From: an uncultured Cohaesibacter sp.
GTDB lineage: Bacteria > Pseudomonadota > Alphaproteobacteria > Rhizobiales > Cohaesibacteraceae
Reading direction: 5' to 3'
Assembly (NCBI RefSeq): GCF_963667045.1
Contig: NZ_OY762934.1
Location: 1,233,501 to 1,297,500, forward strand
Length of the DNA stretch: 64,000 nt
Shown: piece after piece, positions 47,204-56,368 of the stretch
Numbering within the stretch: position 1 is the stretch's first letter
How the letters are laid out: the number at the start of each line of letters is the position of its first letter
Translations under genes and position numbers: made by a program
Notes under the pieces: model-generated
The model's database searches: none
Told to the model about the DNA's origin: nothing
Seen by the model: the letters and a program-made list of their open reading frames with translations, nothing else

Positions 47204-48778
47204 ATGTCCTTTCTCAAATCTGCGGCGATTGCCGCGCTGTTGACATCCAGCTGGATGGTTCCGGCCTGGGCGGTTGACCTGACCATCGGTCGCGCTTCCG
47301 AGCAGAGCTCCATCGACCCGCAATTCTCGCGAACCGGCAACAACCAGATGTCTTCGCAGATGTTCTTTGATCGTCTGGTCGACTTCAGCTCGAACCTTCA
47401 GGTTCGTCCCGGGCTTGCCGCCAGTTGGGATCATGCCGGAGACAATGAATGGACAATCCACCTGCGACCGGGTGTAACGTTCCATGACGGCTCGGCCTTC
47501 ACCGCCGACGACGTGATCTTCTCGCTCAATCGCGCTGACAAGGTGCCCAACTCGCCTGCTCCCTACACGGACATGGTCAGCAGCATCGCCTCGATCGAAA
47601 AGACCGACGACCTGTCCCTCAAGATCACCACCAAGGCGCCCAATCCGGCGCTGATGGAAGACATCGGTCGCGTCTTCATCATTTCCAAGAAGGCCGCCGA
47701 GGGCAAGACGACCGAGGACTTCAACACCGGTGCTGCCACCATCGGCACCGGCCCCTATGTCTTTGAAGGCTGGAAGCCGGCCGAGAGCCTGACCATGAAG
47801 GCCTACGACAATTACTGGGGCAAGAAGCCCGAGTTCAAGGACGTCGAGATCAAATATATCTCTAACGCCGCCGCCCGCGTTGCCGCTCTGCTCTCCGGCG
47901 CAGTCGATGTGATTGATGCGGTGCCGCCGCAGGATGTCTCCAAGCTGGAAGCATCCGACAATGTGCATGTCTTCTCAGCCGCATCAGGACGCCTCATCTA
48001 TCTGGGCCTTTCCATGCGGTTTGATCAGGCTCCCGGCGTAACCGACCTCAATGGCAACCCGCTCGACAAGAACCCGTTCAAGGATGTGCGCGTGCGCAAG
48101 GCGATCTCCCTGATGCTTGACCGCGACCTGATCATCGACCGCATTCTGGGCGGTTCGGGCATTCCTGCCGGTCAGTTGGTGCCGGAAGTTCTTGGCGGTT
48201 ACAACCCCGAAATCGGCTATGACAAGGCCGACCCGGCCAAGGCCAGGGCGCTGCTCGCCGAGGCAGGATATCCGGATGGCTTCGGCATCACGCTCAATAG
48301 CTCCAACGACCGCTTCCCCGGCGACGCCGATCTGGTGCAGGCTCTGGGCCAGATGCTGACCCGTGGCGGGCTCAAGGTCAACGAAGTCAAGGCTCTGCCT
48401 TATGCTGTCTATTCCAAGGCTGCCTCTGCGGGTGATTACGGGGCGTTCGTCTTCTCTCTCGGCTCTTCCACGCCAAGCTCTGCGCCCAACCTGCAGGCCC
48501 TGCTCCACACCTATGACAAGGCAGCCCGCAAGGGGGCCTTCAACCGTGTCCGCTTTTCCTATCCGGCGTTCGACAAGGCTCTGGCCGCTGCAACCCAGGA
48601 ATTTGATGCCGACAAGCGCATGGCCAACCTGTCTGACATAACCGCCATGGTCTTCGAACAGCAGCCGATCGTGCCGCTCTATTGGCAGAAGGTGCATTGG
48701 GCCATGAAAAATGGCCTGAAGATCGACGCGGGCCTTTCCGAATATACATTGCCACAAAATGTGAGCTCAGCAGAATGA
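47204..48778 (+). CDS. ABC transporter substrate-binding protein (SBP family 5, DppA-like)
   Basis: Periplasmic binding protein of 524 residues with a signal peptide (SFLKSAAIAALLTSSWMVPAWA) and the family-5 core (SIDPQFSRTGNNQ, LRPGVTFHDGSAFTADDVIFSLNR, LMLDRDLIIDRIL). CGGAGAC sits ahead of the ATG. Unlike the other binding proteins here, it comes after the ATPases. Its stop overlaps the hydrolase start by four bases, with no stem-loop between. The substrate is unknown; coupling to a hydrolase suggests an acylated or ester-linked amino compound. Confidence 0.9.
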   Translation: MSFLKSAAIAALLTSSWMVPAWAVDLTIGRASEQSSIDPQFSRTGNNQMSSQMFFDRLVDFSSNLQVRPGLAASWDHAGDNEWTIHLRPGVTFHDGSAFTADDVIFSLNRADKVPNSPAPYTDMVSSIASIEKTDDLSLKITTKAPNPALMEDIGRVFIISKKAAEGKTTEDFNTGAATIGTGPYVFEGWKPAESLTMKAYDNYWGKKPEFKDVEIKYISNAAARVAALLSGAVDVIDAVPPQDVSKLEASDNVHVFSAASGRLIYLGLSMRFDQAPGVTDLNGNPLDKNPFKDVRVRKAISLMLDRDLIIDRILGGSGIPAGQLVPEVLGGYNPEIGYDKADPAKARALLAEAGYPDGFGITLNSSNDRFPGDADLVQALGQMLTRGGLKVNEVKALPYAVYSKAASAGDYGAFVFSLGSSTPSSAPNLQALLHTYDKAARKGAFNRVRFSYPAFDKALAAATQEFDADKRMANLSDITAMVFEQQPIVPLYWQKVHWAMKNGLKIDAGLSEYTLPQNVSSAE

Positions 48779-50697
48779 AAACCGAATACCCGCACCGGAA
48801 CTCCGGTTCCGGCGTTGAATTGACTCAGACTGAAACAATCACTCCCGGTGTCGTCGTACACCGGGACGTGATGGTTCCGATGCGTGACGGCATCCATCTG
48901 GCGACGGATGTCTATCGCCCCGCCGGACCGGACGGCCAGCCTGTCGCGTCGCCGCTGCCGGTCATTTTTGAACGCACGCCCTACAACAAGTCCGGCACGC
49001 CACGCACCGAACTGACGCTGGCCGATCCCAAGGCCATCAGCCGTGCCGAACTGGCCATCCGGCTTGTCCGCGAAGGCTATGTGGTGATCTGGCAGGATTG
49101 CCGCGGGCGCTACCAGTCCGAGGGCAGCTTCACCAAATATCTCAACGAGGCCGACGACGGCTACGACAGCATGGTCTGGATCCATCAGCAGCCCTTTAGC
49201 AACGGCAAAGTCGGCACGATGGGGCTGAGCTATGACGCCCATGTACAGATGGCTCTTGCCTGCCTCAATCCGCCGGGTCTTTCCTGCATGGCGGTGGATT
49301 CTGGCGGCTTCTCCAATGCCTTCACCTGCGGCATCCGTCAGGGCGGGGCGCTGGAAATGAAGCAGGCCACCTGGGCCTACAACCGGGCGATGGAAGCCCC
49401 GCTTGCGGCCAGCGATCCCGATATCCTGCGCGCCATCGAGGCCGAGAACCTTTCCGACTGGATGACCCGCACCCCATGGACGAAGGGACGCTCACCGGTG
49501 CGCTGGGATCCCGATTACGAGCAGTATCTGCTCGATCAATGGCAGCACGGCACCTTTGATGACTTCTGGAAGAAGACGGGCATCTGGGCTGCTGGATATT
49601 ATGACACCTTCCCCAAACTGCCGATCATCTTCATGTCCAGCTGGTATGATGCCTATGTCCGCACGACGCTTGAGAATTTTGTCGGCCTGAAAGGGGATCC
49701 TGACCGGCCACTGACGCTGATCATGGGGCCGTGGACCCATGGCAACCGGTCGCGCACTGTCTTTGGCGATGTGGATTTCGGCAAAGCCGCCACCTTCGAC
49801 GGTCAGCTTGACAGCGACTGGATGACCTTCCGCTCGAAATTCTTTGCCAAATGGCTGAAAACGGAGGCCAACGGCCTGCCCGAGAGCCGCATTCATCTTT
49901 TCATCATGGGCGGAGGCAGTGGCCGGAAAACGGCCGAGGGCCATCTCGACCACGGTGGCCACTGGATCGAGACAACCGACTGGCCAGTTCAGGAAGCCAG
50001 GCCCCTTGTGCTTTATCCTTGCGCCGACATGTCCCTGCGGACAGAGCCGGACGCGGCTGACAGCTCCCTGTGTTATGGCTATGATCCGTCCGATCCGGTG
50101 CCCACGATCGGCGGTTCACTGACGTCCGGTGAGCCGATTTTCACCGGTGGAGCCTTCAATCAGGTCGAGGATGCGCAATTCTTCGGCTGCAAGAACCCGG
50201 GTTTGCCGCTCACCGCGCGCCGGGACATCCTCAGCTTCGAGACCGCGCCGCTGGAGCAGGACCTCATCATCGCAGGCCCGGTCACCATCCGTCTCAACGT
50301 CGAGACAGATGCGCCGGACACGGACTTCACCGCCAAGCTGGTCGATGTGTATCCACCGTCTGAGGACTATCCGGGCGGCTATGCGATGAACATCACTGAC
50401 GGCATCTTCCGGGTTCGCTATCGCGACGGTTTCGACAAACCGCGTCTGGTGGAGGCCGATGAAGGGGCGTTTGAGATTGTCATCGAACCGTTCGCGACGG
50501 CCAACCTGTTTGCCAGGGGACACCGTTTGCGGCTGGACATCTCCTCGTCCAACTTCCCCAAATATGACATCAACACCAACAGCGGAGAGCCGGAAGGCAC
50601 CGCCCGTTGCATGCGGGTGGCCAAGAACACGGTGCATCTGGGCAAGATCAGCCGTCTTGAGCTGCAGGCCTTGCCCGGTGGTCCCGGCAGCCTGTAG
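48775..50697 (+). CDS. CocE/NonD-family alpha/beta-hydrolase
   Basis: Hydrolase of 640 residues of the X-Pro dipeptidyl-peptidase S15/CocE family, acting on acyl esters or amides. The probable triad is S152 (GLSYDA), D292 (SSWYDAY) and H322 (GPWTHGN). The usual small residue after the nucleophile elbow is Ala rather than Gly. The C-terminal jelly-roll domain (from about 460: LEQDLIIAGPVTIRLNVETDAPDTDF) is complete. There is no signal peptide, so it is probably cytoplasmic and acts on the imported substrate. ATG 48775 overlaps the binding-protein stop as ATGA. Cocaine-esterase-like and glutaryl-7-ACA-acylase-like activities occur in the family; the true substrate is unknown. Confidence 0.87.
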   Translation: MKTEYPHRNSGSGVELTQTETITPGVVVHRDVMVPMRDGIHLATDVYRPAGPDGQPVASPLPVIFERTPYNKSGTPRTELTLADPKAISRAELAIRLVREGYVVIWQDCRGRYQSEGSFTKYLNEADDGYDSMVWIHQQPFSNGKVGTMGLSYDAHVQMALACLNPPGLSCMAVDSGGFSNAFTCGIRQGGALEMKQATWAYNRAMEAPLAASDPDILRAIEAENLSDWMTRTPWTKGRSPVRWDPDYEQYLLDQWQHGTFDDFWKKTGIWAAGYYDTFPKLPIIFMSSWYDAYVRTTLENFVGLKGDPDRPLTLIMGPWTHGNRSRTVFGDVDFGKAATFDGQLDSDWMTFRSKFFAKWLKTEANGLPESRIHLFIMGGGSGRKTAEGHLDHGGHWIETTDWPVQEARPLVLYPCADMSLRTEPDAADSSLCYGYDPSDPVPTIGGSLTSGEPIFTGGAFNQVEDAQFFGCKNPGLPLTARRDILSFETAPLEQDLIIAGPVTIRLNVETDAPDTDFTAKLVDVYPPSEDYPGGYAMNITDGIFRVRYRDGFDKPRLVEADEGAFEIVIEPFATANLFARGHRLRLDISSSNFPKYDINTNSGEPEGTARCMRVAKNTVHLGKISRLELQALPGGPGSL

Positions 50698-50737
50698 CGG
50701 CCCAAATGCGCATCAGCTCTCTGAGGCAACGAGAAAG

Positions 50738-50766
50738 AAAGGGGATGCTTTAACATTCCCCTTTTT
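50738..50766. terminator. Bidirectional terminator between convergent operons
   Basis: Stem AAAGGGGATG (50738-50747) pairs with 50754-50764, with one bulged base, followed by TTTTT on the plus strand. On the minus strand the stem is followed by a U-rich tail too. It serves the hydrolase operon and the oppositely oriented HisD-like operon. Confidence 0.8.
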
Positions 50767-50804
50767 CATGTCCTCAAGCCCCCTGCTGATCATTGCCCCC
50801 AGAT

Positions 50805-52109
50805 CTAGCCGTCCGGCCGGATGCTGTCGAAGAAGTCCGAGATCAGATCCGATCCTTCAAGTGGTCGCGATGCTGCACTGAGGGCGACCGCCAGACCGAT
50901 GGCTGACGATACCGGATTGTGCAGGTCGGCCCCCTCACCAGCATTGAGATTCATCACCAGTGTTGGCGAAAGGAACAGGCCGATGCGTATCACATCTTCC
51001 CAATCATCGGGCAGCATGCCCTCGTTCTTGAGATGCTGAAGCCATGGCTTCCAGAAATGCTCGGCCTTGGCCTTCAGCAGCGCCTTTCGGAGGCTTGAAG
51101 GCTGCCAGTCCGTGTCGATATGAAGCTCGCCATCTTCAAACCGGGCGGAGGCCGCATAGCGCTCCGACACGATGGAGGCACTGTAGAGCCAGAGTGGATG
51201 GGCAAAGATATTGTGAAAGGTCGGCTTGACCTCGGCCAGCAGCGAGGGCACGTCGCTGCCTGCGAAGGCTGGATCGAAGAAGCAGAGACGGTCCTTGTCG
51301 CTGCCTCGTTCATACCAGACATTGGCATTGTGCGCGTCACCATGGGCAACCACGCCGCCGGCATCGGCCAGCGCTTCGGGTTGATAGCGCTGGTGGGCAA
51401 GCGCGAAAATCTCCTCAAGGGTGCGCTGATAGGCAAGGCCATTGATAACCGGCCGGGCATGGGCAATCTCGTCCCACGTCAGGGTCAGCCCGCCGGGGAG
51501 CAGAAAGCGCTTGCCGACATAGAAGCGCTTGTAGCGCCCGCCGGGGAAAGTGCCAGTTTCAGGATCGATCAGCCGTTCATGAAACAGGCGATGGATCGGC
51601 TCTACCCGTGACTGGGCGGGCGTGATCGGGTGCAGGCTGTTGATGGCCACAGCAAGCAGGTGGTCGTTGAGGTCCGCTTCGGCTTCGACCGCCCTTGCCA
51701 GTGAGACCGGGTCATCGGCAAAATCCAGCTCGTAGAGCAGGTCCGAAAAGCGCGGATCCGAGCGGCGGGCATAGACCAGCACCTGCTCACCGGGCAGGGT
51801 CGACATATGCACCGGCTGGTCCACCGGCAGCCCGGCGTGGGCCAGAATGTCAGCGCGGTAATATTCGCCACGCATCGCCTCTTCGCCCTCTTCCTGATGG
51901 AACTTGAAGAAATAGTCCTTCCCCTCGGAGGAGAAGAAGCCATTGAGGGAATTGAGGGAATATTTGTCGAGGTTGATCCTGAGGGCCTCGATGGGCAGGG
52001 AAAACAGCTCGTTGAGCAGCGCCGTGAGCTGGCCCTCTGCCGCCTTGATGTCATCAAGTGCCAGAGCACGGATCATGGCTGTCCGGGAAGCGGAGGTAGA
52101 GGTGGTCAT
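50805..52109 (-). CDS. APH/choline-kinase-like phosphotransferase
   Basis: Kinase-fold protein of 434 residues in the aminoglycoside-phosphotransferase superfamily. The catalytic Brenner-type motif HGDAHNAN is at 256-263, the metal-binding aspartate in FFDPAFAG at 279, and a candidate ATP lysine at K69 (YFFKF). It would phosphorylate a small hydroxyl or amino-alcohol substrate. It is longer than typical APH enzymes because of a C-terminal helical extension. It is the last gene of the HisD-like operon, two bases after the zinc dehydrogenase, so it probably acts on an intermediate of that pathway; an antibiotic-resistance role is unlikely. Confidence 0.75.
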   Translation of the reverse strand: MTTSTSASRTAMIRALALDDIKAAEGQLTALLNELFSLPIEALRINLDKYSLNSLNGFFSSEGKDYFFKFHQEEGEEAMRGEYYRADILAHAGLPVDQPVHMSTLPGEQVLVYARRSDPRFSDLLYELDFADDPVSLARAVEAEADLNDHLLAVAINSLHPITPAQSRVEPIHRLFHERLIDPETGTFPGGRYKRFYVGKRFLLPGGLTLTWDEIAHARPVINGLAYQRTLEEIFALAHQRYQPEALADAGGVVAHGDAHNANVWYERGSDKDRLCFFDPAFAGSDVPSLLAEVKPTFHNIFAHPLWLYSASIVSERYAASARFEDGELHIDTDWQPSSLRKALLKAKAEHFWKPWLQHLKNEGMLPDDWEDVIRIGLFLSPTLVMNLNAGEGADLHNPVSSAIGLAVALSAASRPLEGSDLISDFFDSIRPDG

Positions 52110-52111
52110 GG

Positions 52112-53119
52112 TTAAGTCACTGCTCCCTGACAGCGGATGAGGGTCTTGAGGCCAGAGACCTCACCGGCCAGATTGCGCTCATAGGCTGTGGGCACCTCAT
52201 CAAGCGACACGATAGAAGCAATTGCCTGATCGAGCACCGGCGTCAGGGCGGGCAGCACGTCGGCGATGCTACGAAGCTCGCTGTCGCCAAAGCAATGGAC
52301 GCCGACCAGCGCGATTTCCTTTTCCACCAGCGTCACCGGATTGACCGTCAGATCGCCATGGCCGATGCCGACCATCGCTAGAGCTCCGCCGGGGGCGAGT
52401 TTGGCAACGAGGCTGGCGATGACCTGTGGTGCGCCGGTGGAATCGACACCATAGCGCGGCGGCTCGCTGCCCCAGTCGCCATCCAGTGCCATGATGCGGG
52501 CGTCCGTCATGGCGGCGACGCCTTCGGCGCGGGCCCTGTTGCGGTCCACCACGATCAGCGGATGGCCCTTCTGGGCGGCCAGCAACGCCACAAGGCCACC
52601 GATCGGACCACAGCCGGTGATCACGATCTCGGCCCCGTCCGGTGCCCTCAGCTTGTTGAGCACATGCAGGGCCACAGCCAGCGGCTCGGCCAGCGCCAGA
52701 TGCTCGTCCGGCACGCCATCGGGCGCCTTGAGCACGTTGCGTGCTGGAATAGTGACCGCTTCGGCAAAGCCGCCGTCAATCACCTCGCCGAGAAAGCCAA
52801 GGTTTTCGCAGACCTGTCTGAGGCCGTCGCGGCAATTGCGGCAGGTGCCGCAGATGTGGCGGCTATCGACAATCACCCTATCCCCAACGGCAACATGGTT
52901 GACGCCTTCGCCAATGGCCGTGATGGTTCCGGCAAATTCGTGCCCTGCCACCGACGGGGCGCGGGTGATCCATTCCCCGGTGCGGAAATTGTGCAGGTCA
53001 GAGCCACAGATGCCTGCAAAGCTGACCTTGAGGGTCACGTCGCCCTCGTTCGGCGAAGCGGGAAGCGCGATATCCTCTACCCGCAGATCCTTGACGCCAT
53101 AGAGTCGTACCGACTTCAT
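52112..53119 (-). CDS. Zinc-dependent alcohol dehydrogenase (MDR superfamily)
   Basis: Medium-chain dehydrogenase of 335 residues of the sorbitol/L-idonate/threonine dehydrogenase branch, oxidising a secondary alcohol with NAD(P). The catalytic zinc ligands are C38 and H60-E61, the structural zinc cysteines C90, C93, C96 and C104, and the Rossmann motif GCGPIGG is near 165-171. It lies 16 bases after the HisD-like gene. A role in oxidising a polyol-type substrate is inferred from the neighbours. Confidence 0.88.
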   Translation of the reverse strand: MKSVRLYGVKDLRVEDIALPASPNEGDVTLKVSFAGICGSDLHNFRTGEWITRAPSVAGHEFAGTITAIGEGVNHVAVGDRVIVDSRHICGTCRNCRDGLRQVCENLGFLGEVIDGGFAEAVTIPARNVLKAPDGVPDEHLALAEPLAVALHVLNKLRAPDGAEIVITGCGPIGGLVALLAAQKGHPLIVVDRNRARAEGVAAMTDARIMALDGDWGSEPPRYGVDSTGAPQVIASLVAKLAPGGALAMVGIGHGDLTVNPVTLVEKEIALVGVHCFGDSELRSIADVLPALTPVLDQAIASIVSLDEVPTAYERNLAGEVSGLKTLIRCQGAVT

Positions 53120-53135
53120 CGCTTCGCCCTTTCTT

Positions 53136-54461
53136 CTAGTCTTGCAGATATTGCTTGCGCAGCTCGCTCACGGCATTGGCGTGCGACGAGAAGCCCTCAT
53201 AGTCGGCCAGAATCTTGGCGTTTCTGGCAAGGTCGGGATAGCCCTTCGGCGTGACATAGCCGATGGAGCTGCGGCGCATGAAGTCCTGTACCGACAGCGG
53301 CCCCCAGGTCTTGGCTCCAGCCGAGGTCGGCAACACGGCGTTCGGCCCAAGGGCGAAGTTGGCAATCGAGACCGGCGTATGGGTGCCAAGCAGAATTTCG
53401 GCAGCATTGGTGATGGAGCCGAGATATTCGAAGGCCTTGGTGGAGAGGATCTCCAGATGCTCGGGCGCATATTCGTTGACGAAGGCGCAGGCGTCATCCA
53501 TGTCGCGGGCGACCACGATGCCGCCGGACTTGCCGGTGAGCACGGTACGGGAGAATTCAACGCGCAGTTCGGTCATGTTGGCCCAATGCCCCGGAAGGGC
53601 TTCAAGCGCCTCTTTGGCCACCCGCTCGGAGGAGGTCACCAGCCAGGCCGAGCTGTCTGGCCCATGTTCGGCCTCGATCAGCAGATCCATGGCGGCCAGA
53701 CCCCCGCTGACAGTGTCATCGGCAAGGATCATCACTTCGGATGGCCCTGCTGGCAGGCCCGGATCGATCACGCCGGAGAGCAGACGCTTGGCGGCGACCA
53801 CCCACGGGCTGCCGGGACCGACGATTTTCTGGGCCGGTTTGACGGTTTCTGTGCCGAAGGCAGCTGCGGCGACAGCCTGAGCGCCGCCAACCTTGTAGAC
53901 GGTGCTGACACCGGCGAGACGGGCGGCAACCAGTGTTGCGGCATCGACCTTGCCGTCCGGTCCCGGAGGGGTGAAGATGGCCAGGTTCGGCACCTTGGCA
54001 ACAACGGCAGGGCCGGTGGTCATCATGGTGACAGAAGGGAACGAACCCTTGCCGCGCGGCACATAGAGCGCGACGGATTCAATCGGTGTGAAGCGGTCAC
54101 CGGCAAAGGCGCCGGGGATCACTTCCTTCAGCCACATCGGCTCGGGAGCCTGTTCTTCATGGAAGGTGCGGATATTGGCAATGCCGAAGCGGATCGCCTC
54201 GATCACCTCTTCCTCAACCAGCGTGAAGGCTTCCTCGAACTCTTCCTCGGAGGCCTTGAGATTGTCGAGCGTCAGGCCCTTGGCCTTGTCAAGCTCGGTG
54301 CCAAAGCGCACCAGAGCGGCGTCGCCCTCGGTCTTCACGGCCTCGATGATCGGGCCAACCTTCTCGATGAAGAAGGACAGGTCCGTTTCAGAGCGCTTTA
54401 CCAGATCAGCGCGCTCTTCTGGCGACAGATCGGCCAGAACCTTGTAGGTCACGTCAGTCAT
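53136..54461 (-). CDS. HisD-like dehydrogenase, probably not histidinol dehydrogenase
   Basis: NAD-dependent dehydrogenase of 441 residues with the histidinol dehydrogenase fold. The catalytic pair E334-H335 (EYAPEHL) is kept. The zinc ligands of E. coli HisD, Q259, H262, D360 and H419, correspond here to E263, H266, N368 and H427. The histidinol-contacting H367 is A375 (GPNAVLPT). It sits among importer, SDR and alcohol dehydrogenase genes, not histidine genes. HpsN-type enzymes, which oxidise 2,3-dihydroxypropane-1-sulfonate to sulfolactate, are HisD paralogues found with two other dehydrogenases, so this is the best named candidate. No sulfolactate-lyase gene is in the window. Confidence 0.85.
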   Translation of the reverse strand: MTDVTYKVLADLSPEERADLVKRSETDLSFFIEKVGPIIEAVKTEGDAALVRFGTELDKAKGLTLDNLKASEEEFEEAFTLVEEEVIEAIRFGIANIRTFHEEQAPEPMWLKEVIPGAFAGDRFTPIESVALYVPRGKGSFPSVTMMTTGPAVVAKVPNLAIFTPPGPDGKVDAATLVAARLAGVSTVYKVGGAQAVAAAAFGTETVKPAQKIVGPGSPWVVAAKRLLSGVIDPGLPAGPSEVMILADDTVSGGLAAMDLLIEAEHGPDSSAWLVTSSERVAKEALEALPGHWANMTELRVEFSRTVLTGKSGGIVVARDMDDACAFVNEYAPEHLEILSTKAFEYLGSITNAAEILLGTHTPVSIANFALGPNAVLPTSAGAKTWGPLSVQDFMRRSSIGYVTPKGYPDLARNAKILADYEGFSSHANAVSELRKQYLQD

Positions 54462-54507
54462 TCGACTTTCCTTTCATGGGCAGTGAAGTGCCTCCCCACC
54501 CCTCTGA

Positions 54508-55305
54508 TCATTTTGATTTGAGAAAGATTTCAAGCCCCACCAACCGGTCGAGCAGCCAGACCGCGATGAGCGCGATCACCACGAAGACCACTGAAATGGC
54601 CGCCAGATCCGGCGTGATGATGGAGCGGATGTTGTTGTAGATCTGCACCGGCAGCGTCACGGTGCGCGCGTCGGTCAGCAGCAGGGATACCAGAAACTCG
54701 GTCATCGCCAGCACGAACATCAACAGCCCGCCGGTGATGACACCGGGCATGACGGCTGGCAGGGTCACGTACCAGAAGGTCTCCATGCGCCCTGCCCCGC
54801 AGTTTTCCGCGGCCAGTTCCAGATCGCGGTCAAGCACCGCCGCCGACGAGGACACCGACCAGATGACGAAGGGCAGGTTGATGACCGCGCAGGCAACACC
54901 CACCGGCCAGACATTGCCCAGAATGCCCCATTCGCCAAACACCAGCATCATGCCGATGCCCGACCCGATCAGCGGCACGGTGAAGGGCAGCAGCAAGTAG
55001 ATATTGATAAGATTGACGAACTTCAGCCTGTAGCGCGTCAGGGCAATCCCGGCGACCGTGCCGATGGGCAGCGAGACGATGACGCAGACCGTGGAGACAA
55101 TGAGCGAGCGCCAGAGCGCCAGTCGCAGCTCCCGCGCCATGGCGATCTTCTCGTACCATTTGAGGGAGAAGCCATCGGGCGGAAAGGCGATGATATTGCC
55201 CGAGGTCACCGAGGCACCAAGCACGATGATGGTCGGCATCGACAGGGTTATGATGCTGATGCCAACGAGCGTCCAGAAAATGAGCTTCTGCGATGAGCTG
55301 GTCAT
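54508..55305 (-). CDS. ABC transporter permease (PotC-like)
   Basis: Inner-membrane permease of 265 residues with six helices and an EAA-type loop (ELAAENCGAGRMETFWYVTLPAVMPG). It is the second permease of the importer, coupled to the first by an ATGA overlap. The HisD-like gene follows after 46 bases. Confidence 0.88.
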   Translation of the reverse strand: MTSSSQKLIFWTLVGISIITLSMPTIIVLGASVTSGNIIAFPPDGFSLKWYEKIAMARELRLALWRSLIVSTVCVIVSLPIGTVAGIALTRYRLKFVNLINIYLLLPFTVPLIGSGIGMMLVFGEWGILGNVWPVGVACAVINLPFVIWSVSSSAAVLDRDLELAAENCGAGRMETFWYVTLPAVMPGVITGGLLMFVLAMTEFLVSLLLTDARTVTLPVQIYNNIRSIITPDLAAISVVFVVIALIAVWLLDRLVGLEIFLKSK

Positions 55306-56258
55306 TTCTTTGCCCCCATGCCAAGGGTGCCTGCACCGAAGATCATGAAGACCAGCCCGACAATCAGCGAGCCGATGGCCACCAGCACCAGTGCCAGTGC
55401 CGAGCCCAGCCCCTGATTGGCCGTTCGGAAAAACTGGTCATAGATGGCATTGGCGATGAAATCCTGAGAGCCGCCGCCCAGCATGGCGGGCATGGCAAAG
55501 TCGGTGAGCGACAGGGTCGCCACCACAAGCCCCGCACCAATGAGACCCGGCTTGGCCATGGGCAACACCACATACCACAGGGATTGCAGCCAGTTGGCCC
55601 CCAGCGAACCGGCGGCGGTTTCGATCTCCTGCGGAATGGCGGTCAGGGCCGGTGCCAACAGCAGCACGGCAAAGGGCAACATATATTGCACGAGGCCGAA
55701 GATGACGGCCGGATAATTGAACAGCAGGCGGATCGGCTCCACACCCACCAGCCCCAGAACCTCGTTGACGGCACCGGAATTGCCCAGAATGATCAGCCAG
55801 CCATAGGCGCGCACCACCTGACCGATGAAGAAGGGCAGAAACAGGATGACCAGCAGCGCCTTACGCACAAGGGCGCTCGATGTCCGCACCAGAATATAGG
55901 CATAGGGAAAGGCGAGCAGCAGCGTGAAGACCACGGTCAGCGCAGCACCCAGCAGGGAACGCCAGAGAATGCGCAGATAGGTGGCGCTTTCAACAATCGT
56001 CAGATAGTTTTCGCCCGTGTAGTTTTCGGAAGGCAGATAGGTCGAAGTGTCGAGCGTATGCAGTGAGCTCTCGGCGATCTGGACAAGGCCGAGCACCAGA
56101 ATGCCAACCAGCAGCAAGGCCGGAGCCAGCAGCAGCCAGCCGGTATGACGGCTCAGCGACCGGGGCCAGATGAGGCTGGCACCTTCCTCAAGACTGTCCA
56201 TGACCCGCCAACGCAGAGGATAGCGGAACCGGGTACGGTCGACTGTGGGATTGTTCAT
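55302..56258 (-). CDS. ABC transporter permease (PotB-like)
   Basis: Inner-membrane permease of 318 residues. After a hydrophilic N-terminus come six helices, and the EAA loop reads IETAAGSLGANWLQSLWYVVLPMAKPG. ATG 56258 is preceded by AAGGAAG; the frame extends to 56405, but that part lies in the hairpin region after the binding-protein gene and overlaps that gene's end. It forms the pore with the PotC-like partner. Confidence 0.87.
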   Translation of the reverse strand: MNNPTVDRTRFRYPLRWRVMDSLEEGASLIWPRSLSRHTGWLLLAPALLLVGILVLGLVQIAESSLHTLDTSTYLPSENYTGENYLTIVESATYLRILWRSLLGAALTVVFTLLLAFPYAYILVRTSSALVRKALLVILFLPFFIGQVVRAYGWLIILGNSGAVNEVLGLVGVEPIRLLFNYPAVIFGLVQYMLPFAVLLLAPALTAIPQEIETAAGSLGANWLQSLWYVVLPMAKPGLIGAGLVVATLSLTDFAMPAMLGGGSQDFIANAIYDQFFRTANQGLGSALALVLVAIGSLIVGLVFMIFGAGTLGMGAKK

Positions 56259-56294
56259 CGGTGCGCTTCTTCCTTCGACTTTCCAGCCTGCCAA

Positions 56295-56363
56295 GGCCCG
56301 GGCTGACGTCCGGGCCGGGTGCTTGCAGGTGATTGCCGAGGCTGCACCGGAGCGCAGCCTCGG
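56295..56363 (-). other. Two intercistronic stem-loops after the binding-protein gene
   Basis: Ten perfect pairs (56336-56345 with 56354-56363, eight-base loop) begin six bases after the binding-protein stop. A second stem pairs 56295-56301 with 56310-56316. Neither has a U-run. They are expected to raise binding-protein message stability over the permeases. Confidence 0.7.
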
Positions 56364-56368
56364 GGCTG

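Noticed and set aside
50805-52109. Aminoglycoside resistance gene
   Set aside because: It has the kinase motif but sits as the last gene of a catabolic operon and has an atypical length; a metabolic kinase is more likely.
53142-54521. 459-codon open frame antisense to the HisD-like gene
   Set aside because: It mirrors the coding strand of a clear dehydrogenase and has no family motif; it is a GC-rich shadow frame.
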